From NCBI GenBank assembly GCA_040403555.1, contig JBBAKN010000004.1:256572-320571 (forward strand): a DNA stretch of 64,000 bases, given 5' to 3'. The translations under genes and the position numbers were made by a program. Source of the stretch: JAIPAN01 sp040403555. Its GTDB lineage: Bacteria; Bacteroidota; Bacteroidia; Sphingobacteriales; Sphingobacteriaceae. Positions within the stretch are counted from its first letter, which is position 1. Each line of letters starts with the position of its first letter. The notes under the pieces were generated by a model. That model was given only the letters and a program-made list of their open reading frames with translations. It did no database searches and was not told the DNA's origin. Of the stretch, positions 52,800-62,033 are shown one piece after another.

Positions 52800-55334
52800 A
52801 TGGAAGCTAAATTTTCACCACGGGTAAAAGATGTAATTGCATTTAGTAGAGAGGAAGCTCTCCGCTTGGGCCATGACTATATTGGTACCGAACATTTACT
52901 CCTTGGGCTTATTAGAGAAGGCGATGGCATGGCCATTAAAATTCTAAAAACCTTGGGTGTTGATACCGCACGTGTACGCCATTCGGTTGAAGATGCCGTG
53001 AAAGGCACTTCTACCACTAGCTTAAATCTGGGCAATATCCCCTTAACCAAGCAAGCTGAAAAAGTATTGAAAATCACTTACTTAGAAGCAAAAATATTTA
53101 AGAGCGAAATTATAGGTACCGAGCATTTATTGCTATCTATTTTGAGAGATGAAGACAATGTGGCTTCGCAAATTTTATTGCAGTATGAGATAAACTATGA
53201 GGTGGTAAAAGCCGAAGTAGAACAACATAAAGAAGAATTTAAAGACGAGGCTCCAGGCTCTGCTGCGGGTGGCGATGAAGAATTTCCGGAAGAGGAAAGC
53301 TTTACGCAACCTAAAAAAGTTTCGGATATTAAATCGAAAACACCGGTTTTAGATAATTTTGGTAGAGATTTAACCAAATCTGCCGAAGAAGGAAAACTAG
53401 ACCCTATTGTAGGCAGAGATAAAGAAATTGAGCGGGTATCGCAAATTTTATCACGCCGTAAAAAGAACAATCCTATTTTAATTGGAGAGCCCGGAGTGGG
53501 TAAATCAGCCATTGCCGAAGGCTTGGCTTTACGTATTATACAGCGTAAAGTTTCTCGTGTACTGTTTAACAAACGAGTAGTTACGCTCGATTTAGCTTCG
53601 CTGGTTGCCGGTACCAAATACCGCGGCCAATTTGAAGAGCGAATGAAAGCTGTAATGAACGAATTGGAAAAATCGCCCGATGTAATTTTGTTTATTGATG
53701 AAATTCACACCATTGTAGGTGCAGGCGGAGCTTCAGGTTCCTTAGATGCATCTAACATGTTTAAACCTGCTTTGGCTCGTGGCGAAATTCAATGTATTGG
53801 TGCCACTACGCTAGATGAGTATCGTCAATTTATTGAAAAAGATGGGGCTTTGGATCGCCGTTTCCAAAAAGTAATGGTAGAACCAGCTACTCCTGCAGAA
53901 ACATTAGAAATATTAACTAGAATTAAAGAAAAATACGAAGAACACCACGGCGTAGTGTACACCCCAGAAGCAATTTCGGCTTGTGTAAGTTTAACCGCTC
54001 GGTATATCAGCGATCGTTTCTTACCCGATAAAGCCATAGATGCTTTAGACGAGGTGGGATCACGAGTACACTTAATCAATATTCACGTACCTCAAAATAT
54101 CATCGATATTGAAGATAAAATAGAGGAAATTAAGGTAGAAAAAAACAAAGTAGTCCGCAGCCAAAAATATGAGGAAGCCGCTAAATTGCGTGATACCGAA
54201 AAACATTTATTGGAAGAGCTAGACCAAGCTAAAGTAGCATGGGAAGCCGAAACCAAAACCAAACGCTTTGAAGTTACCGAAGATGATGTGGCACAAGTTG
54301 TATCCATGATGACGGGTATTCCGGTGCAACGTGTTGGCCAAACCGATAGCCAAAAATTATTGGGTATGTTTGAATCCATTAATAAACGAGTAATTGGCCA
54401 AGAAGATGCAGTTAAGAAGTTAACCAAAGCCATTCAACGCACACGTGCGGGCTTAAAAGATCCTAAAAAACCAATTGGCTCCTTCATCTTTTTAGGCCCA
54501 ACAGGAGTAGGTAAAACCGAGCTGGCTAAAGAATTGGCTCGTTTTATGTTCGACACTGAAGATGCTTTGATACAAATTGATATGAGCGAATACATGGAAA
54601 AATTCGCTGTTTCACGTTTGGTTGGAGCGCCTCCCGGATATGTGGGTTACGAAGAAGGCGGCCAATTAACTGAAAAAATTCGCAGAAAACCATACGCAGT
54701 AATTTTGCTCGATGAAATTGAAAAAGCACATCCTGATGTTTTTAACCTGTTACTACAGGTACTAGACGAAGGTCAGCTAACCGATAGCCTAGGCCGAAAA
54801 GTTGATTTTAGAAATACGGTAATAATAATGACTTCTAATATTGGGGCACGCCAGTTAAAAGATTTTGGTCAAGGTGTTGGTTTTTCAACCACTGCCAAAA
54901 CCGATCAGGCCGATACGCATTCTAGAAGTGTTATTGAAAGTGCGCTTAAAAAAGCATTTGCGCCCGAATTTTTAAACCGTATCGACGATGTGGTGGTGTT
55001 TAATTCGCTTGGTAAAGAAGAAATTTACAAAATAATCGACATTGAATTGAAATCATTATTCGTTAGAATTAGCGATTTAGGGTATCAAATTAACTTGACC
55101 GATGCGGCCAAAGAGTTTATTGCCGAGAAAGGCTTCGATGCCAACTTTGGAGCCCGTCCGTTAAAAAGAGCCATCCAAAAATATTTGGAAGACCCCATTG
55201 CGGAAGAAATTTTAAAAGGCGATTTGCATGAAGGCGATACGCTAGAAATAGATATTGATACCGAAACAAAGGAGCTTAAAATTTTAGATAAGCCAAAGAA
55301 TAGAAAGAATAAGGAAACCAAAAACGAAAGTTAA
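52800..55334 (+). CDS. clpC: ATP-dependent Clp protease ATP-binding subunit ClpC
   Basis: 844 residues. Two N-terminal Clp repeats (about 1-145) start FSPRVKDVIAFSREEALRLGHDYIGTEH in pieces. The first AAA+ module has Walker A GEPGVGKS near 229 and Walker B VILFIDEIH. A UVR-type coiled middle (EAAKLRDTEKHLLEEL) separates it from the second module with Walker A GPTGVGKT near 566. It unfolds substrates for ClpP. AAAGGGGAACAAG before the ATG is one of few SD-like sequences in the window. The 172 bases upstream hold a weak CTCTAA/TTAGAG hairpin and nothing else clear. Confidence 0.96.
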   Translation: MEAKFSPRVKDVIAFSREEALRLGHDYIGTEHLLLGLIREGDGMAIKILKTLGVDTARVRHSVEDAVKGTSTTSLNLGNIPLTKQAEKVLKITYLEAKIFKSEIIGTEHLLLSILRDEDNVASQILLQYEINYEVVKAEVEQHKEEFKDEAPGSAAGGDEEFPEEESFTQPKKVSDIKSKTPVLDNFGRDLTKSAEEGKLDPIVGRDKEIERVSQILSRRKKNNPILIGEPGVGKSAIAEGLALRIIQRKVSRVLFNKRVVTLDLASLVAGTKYRGQFEERMKAVMNELEKSPDVILFIDEIHTIVGAGGASGSLDASNMFKPALARGEIQCIGATTLDEYRQFIEKDGALDRRFQKVMVEPATPAETLEILTRIKEKYEEHHGVVYTPEAISACVSLTARYISDRFLPDKAIDALDEVGSRVHLINIHVPQNIIDIEDKIEEIKVEKNKVVRSQKYEEAAKLRDTEKHLLEELDQAKVAWEAETKTKRFEVTEDDVAQVVSMMTGIPVQRVGQTDSQKLLGMFESINKRVIGQEDAVKKLTKAIQRTRAGLKDPKKPIGSFIFLGPTGVGKTELAKELARFMFDTEDALIQIDMSEYMEKFAVSRLVGAPPGYVGYEEGGQLTEKIRRKPYAVILLDEIEKAHPDVFNLLLQVLDEGQLTDSLGRKVDFRNTVIIMTSNIGARQLKDFGQGVGFSTTAKTDQADTHSRSVIESALKKAFAPEFLNRIDDVVVFNSLGKEEIYKIIDIELKSLFVRISDLGYQINLTDAAKEFIAEKGFDANFGARPLKRAIQKYLEDPIAEEILKGDLHEGDTLEIDIDTETKELKILDKPKNRKNKETKNES

Positions 55335-55360
55335 GCGTTTGTATCATCTTAATTAATCTT

Positions 55361-55735
55361 ATGAAAAAGGTAATTTTAATGGCCGTTTGTTTGTTGGCGG
55401 TAAGTTTTGGTTATGCGCAAAAGGTAGAGTGGAAAGCCATGCAAGACTTTCATGCTGTTATGAGTACAACCTTTCATCCGGCCGAAGAAAACAATTTAAA
55501 GCCTACTAGGGCTAATGCACAAAAGCTACTCCTTGTAGCACAAAAATGGCAAAAATCGACAGTTCCAGCAGGCTTTAATGCCATTTTAGCAAAGCCTATC
55601 TTGAAAAAGTTGGTTAAAGATTGTAGTATGGTAGCTCAAGCAGTAAAAGCGAAAAAGTCGGATGCCGAGTTGAAAAAACTGATTACGAAAGCACACGATA
55701 CGTTTCATGAGTTTACTGAAAAGTGTAGAGAATAA
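55361..55735 (+). CDS. Small secreted helical protein, possible metal binder
   Basis: 124 residues with a signal peptide (ending FGYAQ). The mature part looks like a four-helix bundle with His residues at DFHAVMS, TFHPAEE and KAHDTFHEFTEKC. The closing H-x3-H with a Cys five residues later resembles metal- or haem-binding sites of periplasmic four-helix proteins, but it does not match a family I can name. It starts 26 bases after clpC and is followed by a terminator, so it may be cotranscribed with clpC. No function is claimed. Confidence 0.78.
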   Translation: MKKVILMAVCLLAVSFGYAQKVEWKAMQDFHAVMSTTFHPAEENNLKPTRANAQKLLLVAQKWQKSTVPAGFNAILAKPILKKLVKDCSMVAQAVKAKKSDAELKKLITKAHDTFHEFTEKCRE

Positions 55736-55750
55736 AAAGTCTATTTGAAC

Positions 55751-55786
55751 AAAAAAACCTTCTCGAACTTCGGGAGGGTTTTTTTG
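55751..55786 (+). terminator. Rho-independent terminator after clpC and the small secreted gene
   Basis: CCTTCTCG pairs with CGGGAGGG (two G-U pairs) between an A-run and a seven-T run. On the minus strand it could also end fabI. Confidence 0.82.
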
Positions 55787-55802
55787 TTACATTGTAAACT
55801 AA

Positions 55803-56615
55803 TTATTTTTCCATTTGCTCAATTACGGCTTGGCTTACTCCGGTAAAGGAGAACCCGCCATCGTGGAACAAATTCTGCATGGTCACCATTTTGGTTAAAT
55901 CAGAGAATAAGGTAACGGTATAGTTTGCGCATTCTTCGGCAGTGGCGTTACCTAGTGGGCTCATTTTTTCTGCATAGCTAATAAAACCATCGAAACCTTT
56001 TACGCCCGAACCAGCTGTTGTACGGGTTGGCGATTGCGAAATGGTGTTGACACGCACTTTCTTTTTAGTACCGTATTGGTAACCGAAGTTACGGGCAATA
56101 CTTTCTAATAAAGCTTTGTTATCGGCCATATCGTTGTAATCTGGGAAGGTACGTTGTGCAGCAATATAACTTAAGGCCACCACCGATCCCCACTCGTTAA
56201 TGGCATCCATTTTCATGGCAGTAGCCAATACACGGTGTAAACTTAAGGCCGAAATATCCATTCCTTTATGCGTGAAATCGTAGTTATTATCGGTATAGGC
56301 AATGCCTTTACGCATATTAATACTCATGCCGATAGAATGTAAAATGAAATCTACACCACCACCAAAATGTTCCATGCTTTTTGCAAACAAGTTCTCAATA
56401 TCTTCACTCGAGGTTACATCTGCAGGAATTACTGGAGCATTACACTCTTCAGCCAATTTATTTATTTCGCCCATGCGTAAAGCAATAGGGGCGTTAGTTA
56501 ATACAATTTCAGCGCCTTCGGCATAACATGCTTTAGCGGTTTTCCAGGCAATAGAATTTTCATCTAATGCACCGAAAATGATTCCTTTTTTCCCTTTCAG
56601 TAAGTTATGAGCCAT
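55803..56615 (-). CDS. fabI: Enoyl-[acyl-carrier-protein] reductase (NADH)
   Basis: 270 residues; last step of each fatty-acid elongation cycle. GKKGIIFGALDENSIAWKTAKAC is the FabI-type nucleotide loop. The catalytic pair is seen in VVALSYIAAQRTFPDYNDMADNKA as Tyr and Lys with FabI spacing. RVNTISQSPTRTTAGSGVKGF follows. The length fits. It lies downstream of recN on the same strand after 68 bases. Confidence 0.94.
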   Translation of the reverse strand: MAHNLLKGKKGIIFGALDENSIAWKTAKACYAEGAEIVLTNAPIALRMGEINKLAEECNAPVIPADVTSSEDIENLFAKSMEHFGGGVDFILHSIGMSINMRKGIAYTDNNYDFTHKGMDISALSLHRVLATAMKMDAINEWGSVVALSYIAAQRTFPDYNDMADNKALLESIARNFGYQYGTKKKVRVNTISQSPTRTTAGSGVKGFDGFISYAEKMSPLGNATAEECANYTVTLFSDLTKMVTMQNLFHDGGFSFTGVSQAVIEQMEK

Positions 56616-56683
56616 CTCTTTTTAGTTTTGTTTAAAGTTCAAAGTTGTTAAAAAATATTAAATGTACGCTAGCCTAATTCGAA

Positions 56684-58342
56684 TTAATTGCCCAAGAGCT
56701 CTTTTGCATGCTCCATGGCCGAGGCACTTGGCTGTTCTCCGCTGAGCATTGTGGCAATTTCGAGTATGCGTTCATTGCTATCTAAGGCCTTTATTCCCGT
56801 AGTTGTTTGCTGGCCCATTTCGTTTTTAAATACGCTGAAGTGTTTCCCTTTTTTGCTGGCAATTTGAGGCAAGTGCGTAATGGTAATTACCTGCATATTT
56901 TGGGCCATTTGTTGCATAATGGCGCCTACTTTTAAGGCTATTTCACCCGAAATTCCGGTATCAATCTCATCAAAAATAATGGTTGGCAGGGCGGTTTCTT
57001 TCGCTATTAATGATTTAATGCAGAGCATCAACCGAGATAACTCCCCACCCGAAGCCACTTTATTCATGGGCATAGGCGCTTGTCCCTTATTGGCACTAAA
57101 AAAAAACTGAATGCGATCTGCCCCTGTAAGATTCAATAGATTGATGTCCGTTTCTTGGGATATACGCAGTTGCGCATGAGGCATACCTACCGTAGTTAAA
57201 GCCTCTTGTACCTGTTGCTCCAATGCCGGAATAACTTGTTTCCTATTTGTACTGAGTTGCTGGGCTAGGGCTACCAAATTGCTCTTTAACTCACGTTCCT
57301 CTTGCTGTAAACGCTCTATTTCTTCTTCTCCTGAAAGAATTTGTTGCAATTGGGTTGAAAATTTATCCTGAAGAACCATTAGGTCAGCTACACTGTTTAC
57401 CCGGTGTTTCTTTTGTAAGGTGTATATTATATCTAAACGTTCGTTGATGAGGAGTGTACGAGCTTCATTAATGGAGGTGCCCTGAGCTATGCTTTCAAGT
57501 TCGGCAGCAATATCTTTAAGTTCAATAAAGCTGCTTTGTAAACGCTCTATAAGCGGATGTATACCTGTTGCATACTTTTCAATAGCTTGGCTTAATTGCA
57601 TCGCTTCTTTCAATTGAGCAAGGCTCGTTTGCTCCCCATTGCTTAGTAAAAAGAGTGCTGCCGATAGGTTTCGTTTAATTTCTTCGGCATGCGTAAGGTT
57701 TTTTAGCTCTTGCTCCAATTCCTCTTGTTCGTTGACTTGCAAGCCCGCTTTTTCTAGTTCTTCAAATTGATAGTGAATATAGTCTTGTGCCGATTTTGCC
57801 TCCAAAAAAGCCAATTCAAGCTCTTTTAGTTTTTTAGCCAATTTTTTGTGCAGTGCAAAGGCCTGCTGATACTCATCTAATAAGGAAGCGTGTTTGCAGA
57901 GCGTATCCAAAACCAGTAACTGAAAGCCCTCAGTGTTTATAGCCAAGGTGGCGTGTTGCGAATGAATATCGATTAATTGTTCGCCTATTTGTTTTAAAAT
58001 AGCCACCGTTACTGGCGTATCGTTTATAAAAGCCCGTGTTTTGCCATCTAAAGATATTTCTCTACGAAGCACTGTTTCAGCTTCGTAATCTAACTCTTGC
58101 TCTTCAAAAAATTGCTTTACGTGATACCCATCAATTTTGAAAGCTCCTTCAATGACACATTTTTTTTCCTGATTAAAGAAATACTTACTTTCTGCCCGTT
58201 GCCCTAAGAGTAAAGAGAGTGCACCCAATATAATCGACTTGCCAGCCCCGGTTTCTCCCGTCAGAATGTTTAATTCTTTGGAGAAATCGATGTCAAGCGA
58301 ATCTATTAAAGCGTAATTGCGTATGGCAAGCCGTTGGAGCAT
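56684..58342 (-). CDS. recN: DNA repair protein RecN
   Basis: 552 residues, an SMC-like ATPase for double-strand break repair. MLQRLAIRNYALIDSL and Walker A GETGAGKSIILGALSLLLG open the protein. A long coiled coil (about 150-370) splits the head. The C-terminal head carries ASGGELSRLMLCIKSL (ABC signature) and TIIFDEIDTGISGEIA (Walker B). The length is normal. It follows the DUF4835 gene by 70 bases in the conserved cluster. Confidence 0.96.
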   Translation of the reverse strand: MLQRLAIRNYALIDSLDIDFSKELNILTGETGAGKSIILGALSLLLGQRAESKYFFNQEKKCVIEGAFKIDGYHVKQFFEEQELDYEAETVLRREISLDGKTRAFINDTPVTVAILKQIGEQLIDIHSQHATLAINTEGFQLLVLDTLCKHASLLDEYQQAFALHKKLAKKLKELELAFLEAKSAQDYIHYQFEELEKAGLQVNEQEELEQELKNLTHAEEIKRNLSAALFLLSNGEQTSLAQLKEAMQLSQAIEKYATGIHPLIERLQSSFIELKDIAAELESIAQGTSINEARTLLINERLDIIYTLQKKHRVNSVADLMVLQDKFSTQLQQILSGEEEIERLQQEERELKSNLVALAQQLSTNRKQVIPALEQQVQEALTTVGMPHAQLRISQETDINLLNLTGADRIQFFFSANKGQAPMPMNKVASGGELSRLMLCIKSLIAKETALPTIIFDEIDTGISGEIALKVGAIMQQMAQNMQVITITHLPQIASKKGKHFSVFKNEMGQQTTTGIKALDSNERILEIATMLSGEQPSASAMEHAKELLGN

Positions 58343-58412
58343 GGAAATTAAATGTTTGTGCTAAAATAGGCAAATTGTTGGATTCGTTTTAGTCGAATAC
58401 GTAGCAATAGAC

Positions 58413-59309
58413 TTATTTTTTTAGGGCTTCGTATTTAGATGCATTGGCAGGGTCTAGTTGAATAAGTAGCTGATAGGCATTTACCTTATCGCTATTACTG
58501 GCGCCTAGCAGCGTGTTTACCAATTCATCGGCTTTAGCCGTAAAAAATAGTTGGGTAAGCATGGCGCCTTGTTTCAACCGATCTGCTTCCTGCAATTTGG
58601 GCAACAGGTTTAACACGGCATTTCTGCCCGTGCTTGGGTTTTCAGCTAATTCATCGAGGCCTAAACGGTGATAGGTATAATAGCCTTCTCTAATAGGTAA
58701 AAAACTTTTGTTGTTTAAATTTTCAATTAACCAATAGCGATTGTGCAAATTTTCAAAGCCTTTCCAGCCTTTATAGGAGGCATTTTGGGCATTGCTAACA
58801 ATGTTTTGAGCTTTGATAAAATAGGGGGTGCCGCCCAATTTGCTAAACGAATCGTAATCTAAACCCACCACTACATTGGCATAAAAGGCTAATAAAGAAC
58901 TTAGATTTCCAGAATAATTCTGCTCCGCGAATTCTACTGCCTGTCCTTCGGCATAATAAAAGTCAAATTCTTTGTCGGTAATATTTATAAGGGTACTATT
59001 ATAGGCTGTATTGTATACCGGTCTGCTTGCTAGTAATTGTGCTTCGGCTTTAAAGTTTGGTGATGAGCCGTCCCAGTCGGTAATGGTAATAATCCAGGTA
59101 CAATCTATGCGTTCCTGAGGTTTAAGTTCATCTGCACTCCATTTACGACCATTTAGAAAGTCGCTAATGGTAGTTTGCAAAACATCTAATACCCGTTTAT
59201 TAGCACTTTGTATTTTTGGCGAAAGAATTTGCACTCGAGCGTTTAAATCCTGAGCATGTACCTGCTGGATGAAGCAAAAACCTAAAACAATCCATTTAAG
59301 ACTTTTCAT
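58413..59309 (-). CDS. DUF4835-family secreted protein
   Basis: 298 residues with a signal peptide (ending QQVHAQ). The opening LNARVQILSPKIQSANKRVLDVLQTTISDFLNGRKW in pieces is the DUF4835 hallmark. YNTTLINITDKEFDFYY-like segments and a final MLTQLFFTAKADELVNTLLG helix follow. The family is restricted to Bacteroidota, and its function is not known. Its ATG lies inside the coaBC stop region (14-base overlap), and recN comes next. The constant neighbourhood with bamD suggests an envelope role, which is inference. Confidence 0.88.
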   Translation of the reverse strand: MKSLKWIVLGFCFIQQVHAQDLNARVQILSPKIQSANKRVLDVLQTTISDFLNGRKWSADELKPQERIDCTWIITITDWDGSSPNFKAEAQLLASRPVYNTAYNSTLINITDKEFDFYYAEGQAVEFAEQNYSGNLSSLLAFYANVVVGLDYDSFSKLGGTPYFIKAQNIVSNAQNASYKGWKGFENLHNRYWLIENLNNKSFLPIREGYYTYHRLGLDELAENPSTGRNAVLNLLPKLQEADRLKQGAMLTQLFFTAKADELVNTLLGASNSDKVNAYQLLIQLDPANASKYEALKK

Positions 59310-60507
59310 GAGGTATTAAAGCTATAATTTTTCGGCAAACATCTTGTGCAACTTCGTTCTTTGGTTTAAGAACAAATGTTTCGGCGTTTAATTGCTTATC
59401 GAGGATAGTAATCTTGTTAAGATCGCCTTTAAAGCCTGCACCCTCATCTTTTAAAGAATTTAGAACAATAAAATCGAGGTTTTTCTTTTTTAGCTTATCG
59501 CTGGCATAAGCCAATTCGTTTTCTGTTTCTAGCGCAAAACCTACCAATACTTGGTCCGAACGTTTTCTGTTGCCCAATTCTGCTAGTATATCGATGGTTT
59601 TAATCAGGTTTAAAGAAAACTCTTGCGCTTTCTTTTTTATTTTTTGATTAGCTACCTGTTCCGGCTTATAGTCGGCCACTGCAGCACTCATCACGGTAAT
59701 ATCCGCCTCTTTAAAAGCGATGAAGCTGGCTTTTAGCATTTCGTCGGCCGTCACCACATCAATGCGTTTAATACCTTCTGTAGAAAGGCTCAGTGCCGTA
59801 GGGCCGGTAATTAACGTAACGCTAGCCCCTAATTTATACAAGGTTTCCGCTAGGGCAAAGCCCATTTTACCCGACGAATGATTTCCGATAAAACGCACCG
59901 GATCGATAGCCTCGTAAGTTGGCCCTGCCGTTACCAAGGCCTTTTTACCTGCTAATGGAAGTTTTTTTTTAAATTCTTGTTGTAAAAGGGCAACGATTTC
60001 TTCAGGCTCGGCCATTCTACCTTCGCCAATTAGACCGCTAGCCAATTCGCCGGCATTTGGCTGAATGAGGATATTGCCGTAAGACTGTAATTGCTTAACA
60101 TTTTGTGTGGTAGAAGGGTGTTTCCACATATCTAAATCCATGGCTGGAGCAAAATACACCGAACATTTAGCAGATAGATACGTGGCTAACAACAGATTAT
60201 CGCAGATGCCTGTAGCCATTTTGCCTAAGGTGTTGGCACTAGCCGGTGCAATTAGCAACATATCGGCCCAAAGGCCCAACTCCACGTGATTATTCCATTC
60301 GCCGGTTTCGGGGATGAAATAATCAGTTAATACAGGTTTTTTAGATAGGGTAGCAAGTGTAAGTGGGGTAATAAAAGATAGGGCATCTTTGGTCATCACC
60401 ACCTGCACCTCTGCGCCAGCCTTAAGTAATAAACGCACTAAATGAGCAGCCTTGTAACTAGCAATGCTGCCGCAAACGCCTAAAATTATTTTCTTGCCGG
60501 TAAGCAT
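59296..60507 (-). CDS. coaBC: Bifunctional phosphopantothenoylcysteine decarboxylase/phosphopantothenate-cysteine ligase
   Basis: 403 residues; two steps of coenzyme A synthesis. The CoaC flavin domain starts KIILGVCGSIASYKAAHLVRLL and has the catalytic His in NNHVELGLWADM; PAMDLDMW is the substrate motif. The CoaB domain starts near KKALVTAGPTYEAIDPVRFIGNHSSGKMG in pieces and has KIKKK with the essential Lys. Full length. It follows rpoZ by 25 bases and overlaps the DUF4835 gene. Confidence 0.96.
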   Translation of the reverse strand: MLTGKKIILGVCGSIASYKAAHLVRLLLKAGAEVQVVMTKDALSFITPLTLATLSKKPVLTDYFIPETGEWNNHVELGLWADMLLIAPASANTLGKMATGICDNLLLATYLSAKCSVYFAPAMDLDMWKHPSTTQNVKQLQSYGNILIQPNAGELASGLIGEGRMAEPEEIVALLQQEFKKKLPLAGKKALVTAGPTYEAIDPVRFIGNHSSGKMGFALAETLYKLGASVTLITGPTALSLSTEGIKRIDVVTADEMLKASFIAFKEADITVMSAAVADYKPEQVANQKIKKKAQEFSLNLIKTIDILAELGNRKRSDQVLVGFALETENELAYASDKLKKKNLDFIVLNSLKDEGAGFKGDLNKITILDKQLNAETFVLKPKNEVAQDVCRKIIALIPHEKS

Positions 60508-60532
60508 TGGGCTTAAATATTAAGCGGCTATA

Positions 60533-60853
60533 TTATTGCTCGTTAGTAGGCTTACGGTGGTATACTTTACCGTTAACAAATTCGTCAATAGCAACTAAAC
60601 TAGGCTTAGGCATACGTTCGTAGTGCTTAGAAATTTCAATTTGCTCACGATTTTCGAATACTTCTTCCAAGTTATCGTTAGACGATGCAAACTCAGCAAG
60701 TTTAGCATGTAACTCCTCTTTCACATTGTTTGAAATTTGGTTTGCTCTCTTGCTAATAATTACAATTGATTCGTAAATATTGCCAGTTTCTTTGTCTAAT
60801 TCGCGTAAATCACGAGTTACAGTAGATGTTGGGATAGACGGTTTAGTTGTCAT
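60533..60853 (-). CDS. rpoZ: RNA polymerase omega subunit (Bacteroidota type)
   Basis: 106 residues. TRDLRELDKETGNIYESIVIISKRANQIS is the Rpb6/omega core in pieces, with an acidic middle (SSNDNLEEVFENREQ) and the C-terminal SLVAIDEFVNGKVYHRK typical of Bacteroidota. It helps assemble RNA polymerase. It lies between bamD and coaBC in the conserved order. Confidence 0.9.
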   Translation of the reverse strand: MTTKPSIPTSTVTRDLRELDKETGNIYESIVIISKRANQISNNVKEELHAKLAEFASSNDNLEEVFENREQIEISKHYERMPKPSLVAIDEFVNGKVYHRKPTNEQ

Positions 60854-60885
60854 GTTGTATATGGTTTTTATTGTCTTCTATTAAT

Positions 60886-61728
60886 TTATTTCGCAATGGC
60901 TGTTTCTAGTGCCATTAATTTCTTCGCATTTTCAATGCCCTTTTCAGAATCCGTTTTTAATTGCTCAGCATCTTTAGTAAACTTGCTACCTGGGTAGCTT
61001 TCAATAAACTCTGCGTATAGTTGTATAGCCTCGTTAAAACGTTCTTCTTGTTTATTTTCAAAACTATTTTTAGCATACATATACTGTGCTTGAATAGTCA
61101 AATATTCCATCTCTTCAGCAAACTTTGTGTCCGGATAATCTCTCATCGAGTTTTTAAATGCAATAACAGCAGATTTATAATCTCCAATCTCTAAATACAT
61201 TTTAGCATTCTCAAATGATTTAATCTCCAATTTATCTCTCAAATCCTGAATAAGCTTTGCTGCTTCTTGGCTGCGATCACTTTTTGGATATAAATTGATA
61301 AACAATTGAAGCGCTTCAATAGCTTTGATAGTATTCGCTTGATCTAATGAATAAGTAGGAGATTCTAAATAAAAGCAGTAAGCCGCCATATATCTACATT
61401 CTTCAGCTTTTGGGCTACTAGGGTACGTATCGGCAAAAATCTTAAAGTGATATCTAGCCGTTACATAATCGCGTAAATGGTAATGTGTGTACGAATAATA
61501 ATAGTATAAATCTTCCGCTTCCGATTGCCCACGGTAGCGTCCCACTAAATCTTCAAATAAGCTAAGCGCCTTGGTGTAACTCTTTTTATTGTAGAGCTTT
61601 ACACCTTCTTGATATTTTTGGGCAGTATTATTACTAGCCTTCAGTTTTTCGAACTTGCTCTTACACCCTTGCGCACTAAGTGCAACAATTAATATACCGC
61701 AAAAAACTATTCGTTTAGTTAGAAACAT
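60886..61728 (-). CDS. bamD: Outer membrane protein assembly factor BamD
   Basis: 280 residues. The signal sequence ends in ALSAQGC, a lipobox. Five TPR-like repeats follow: KLYNKKSYTKALSLFEDLV, YSYTHYHLRDYVTARYHF, EALQLFINLYPKSDRSQEA, LEIGDYKSAVIAFKNSM and EAIQLYAEFIESYPGSKF. This is the BamD layout; the protein is part of the machinery that inserts outer-membrane barrels. It heads the bamD-rpoZ-coaBC-DUF4835-recN cluster and has a strong, apparently leaderless promoter. Confidence 0.93.
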   Translation of the reverse strand: MFLTKRIVFCGILIVALSAQGCKSKFEKLKASNNTAQKYQEGVKLYNKKSYTKALSLFEDLVGRYRGQSEAEDLYYYYSYTHYHLRDYVTARYHFKIFADTYPSSPKAEECRYMAAYCFYLESPTYSLDQANTIKAIEALQLFINLYPKSDRSQEAAKLIQDLRDKLEIKSFENAKMYLEIGDYKSAVIAFKNSMRDYPDTKFAEEMEYLTIQAQYMYAKNSFENKQEERFNEAIQLYAEFIESYPGSKFTKDAEQLKTDSEKGIENAKKLMALETAIAK

Positions 61729-61732
61729 CTTA

Positions 61733-61762
61733 CAAAGATAGCGTAATTCAGTTAAAGTTCAA
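61733..61762 (-). promoter_or_regulatory. bamD operon promoter, predicted leaderless
   Basis: The minus strand has TTG (61762-61760), 19 bases, then TATCTTTG (61740-61733), a complete Bacteroidota promoter. The -7 box ends 4 bases before the bamD ATG, so transcription should start within a few bases of the start codon. Confidence 0.75.
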
Positions 61763-61895
61763 TTAAATATGGGCTAAGCTAGGGTAATTTCCTCTAAAAT
61801 CGACCAATTTAACACTGTTTAACAACCTCTGTAAAATTGTTTTATTTTTTTCCGATTGATTTTCAGTGAATTGAGGGTTTATTTACACACAGCTA

Positions 61896-61926
61896 TTGTG
61901 AAGTATAAAAACTCGTCGTATGTTTG
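61896..61926 (+). promoter_or_regulatory. rRNA operon promoter P1
   Basis: TTG (61896-61898), 20 bases, TATGTTTG (61919-61926): a complete Bacteroidota promoter, 107 bases upstream of a second one and pointing to the 16S gene. Confidence 0.7.
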
Positions 61927-62002
61927 TGGCCCCTTAAGAAAGAGGTTCAATCTCAGACCTAAGGATGTAAAGTAGAAGCAGAAAATAATTTTTATTTTTT
62001 AC

Positions 62003-62033
62003 TTGCAATTACCAAAAGCAGTCCCTACCTTTG
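62003..62033 (+). promoter_or_regulatory. rRNA operon promoter P2
   Basis: TTG (62003-62005), 20 bases, TACCTTTG (62026-62033). The AT-rich stretch just upstream (about 61985-62001) could act as an UP element. It is the nearer and probably the main promoter of the rRNA operon. Confidence 0.8.
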
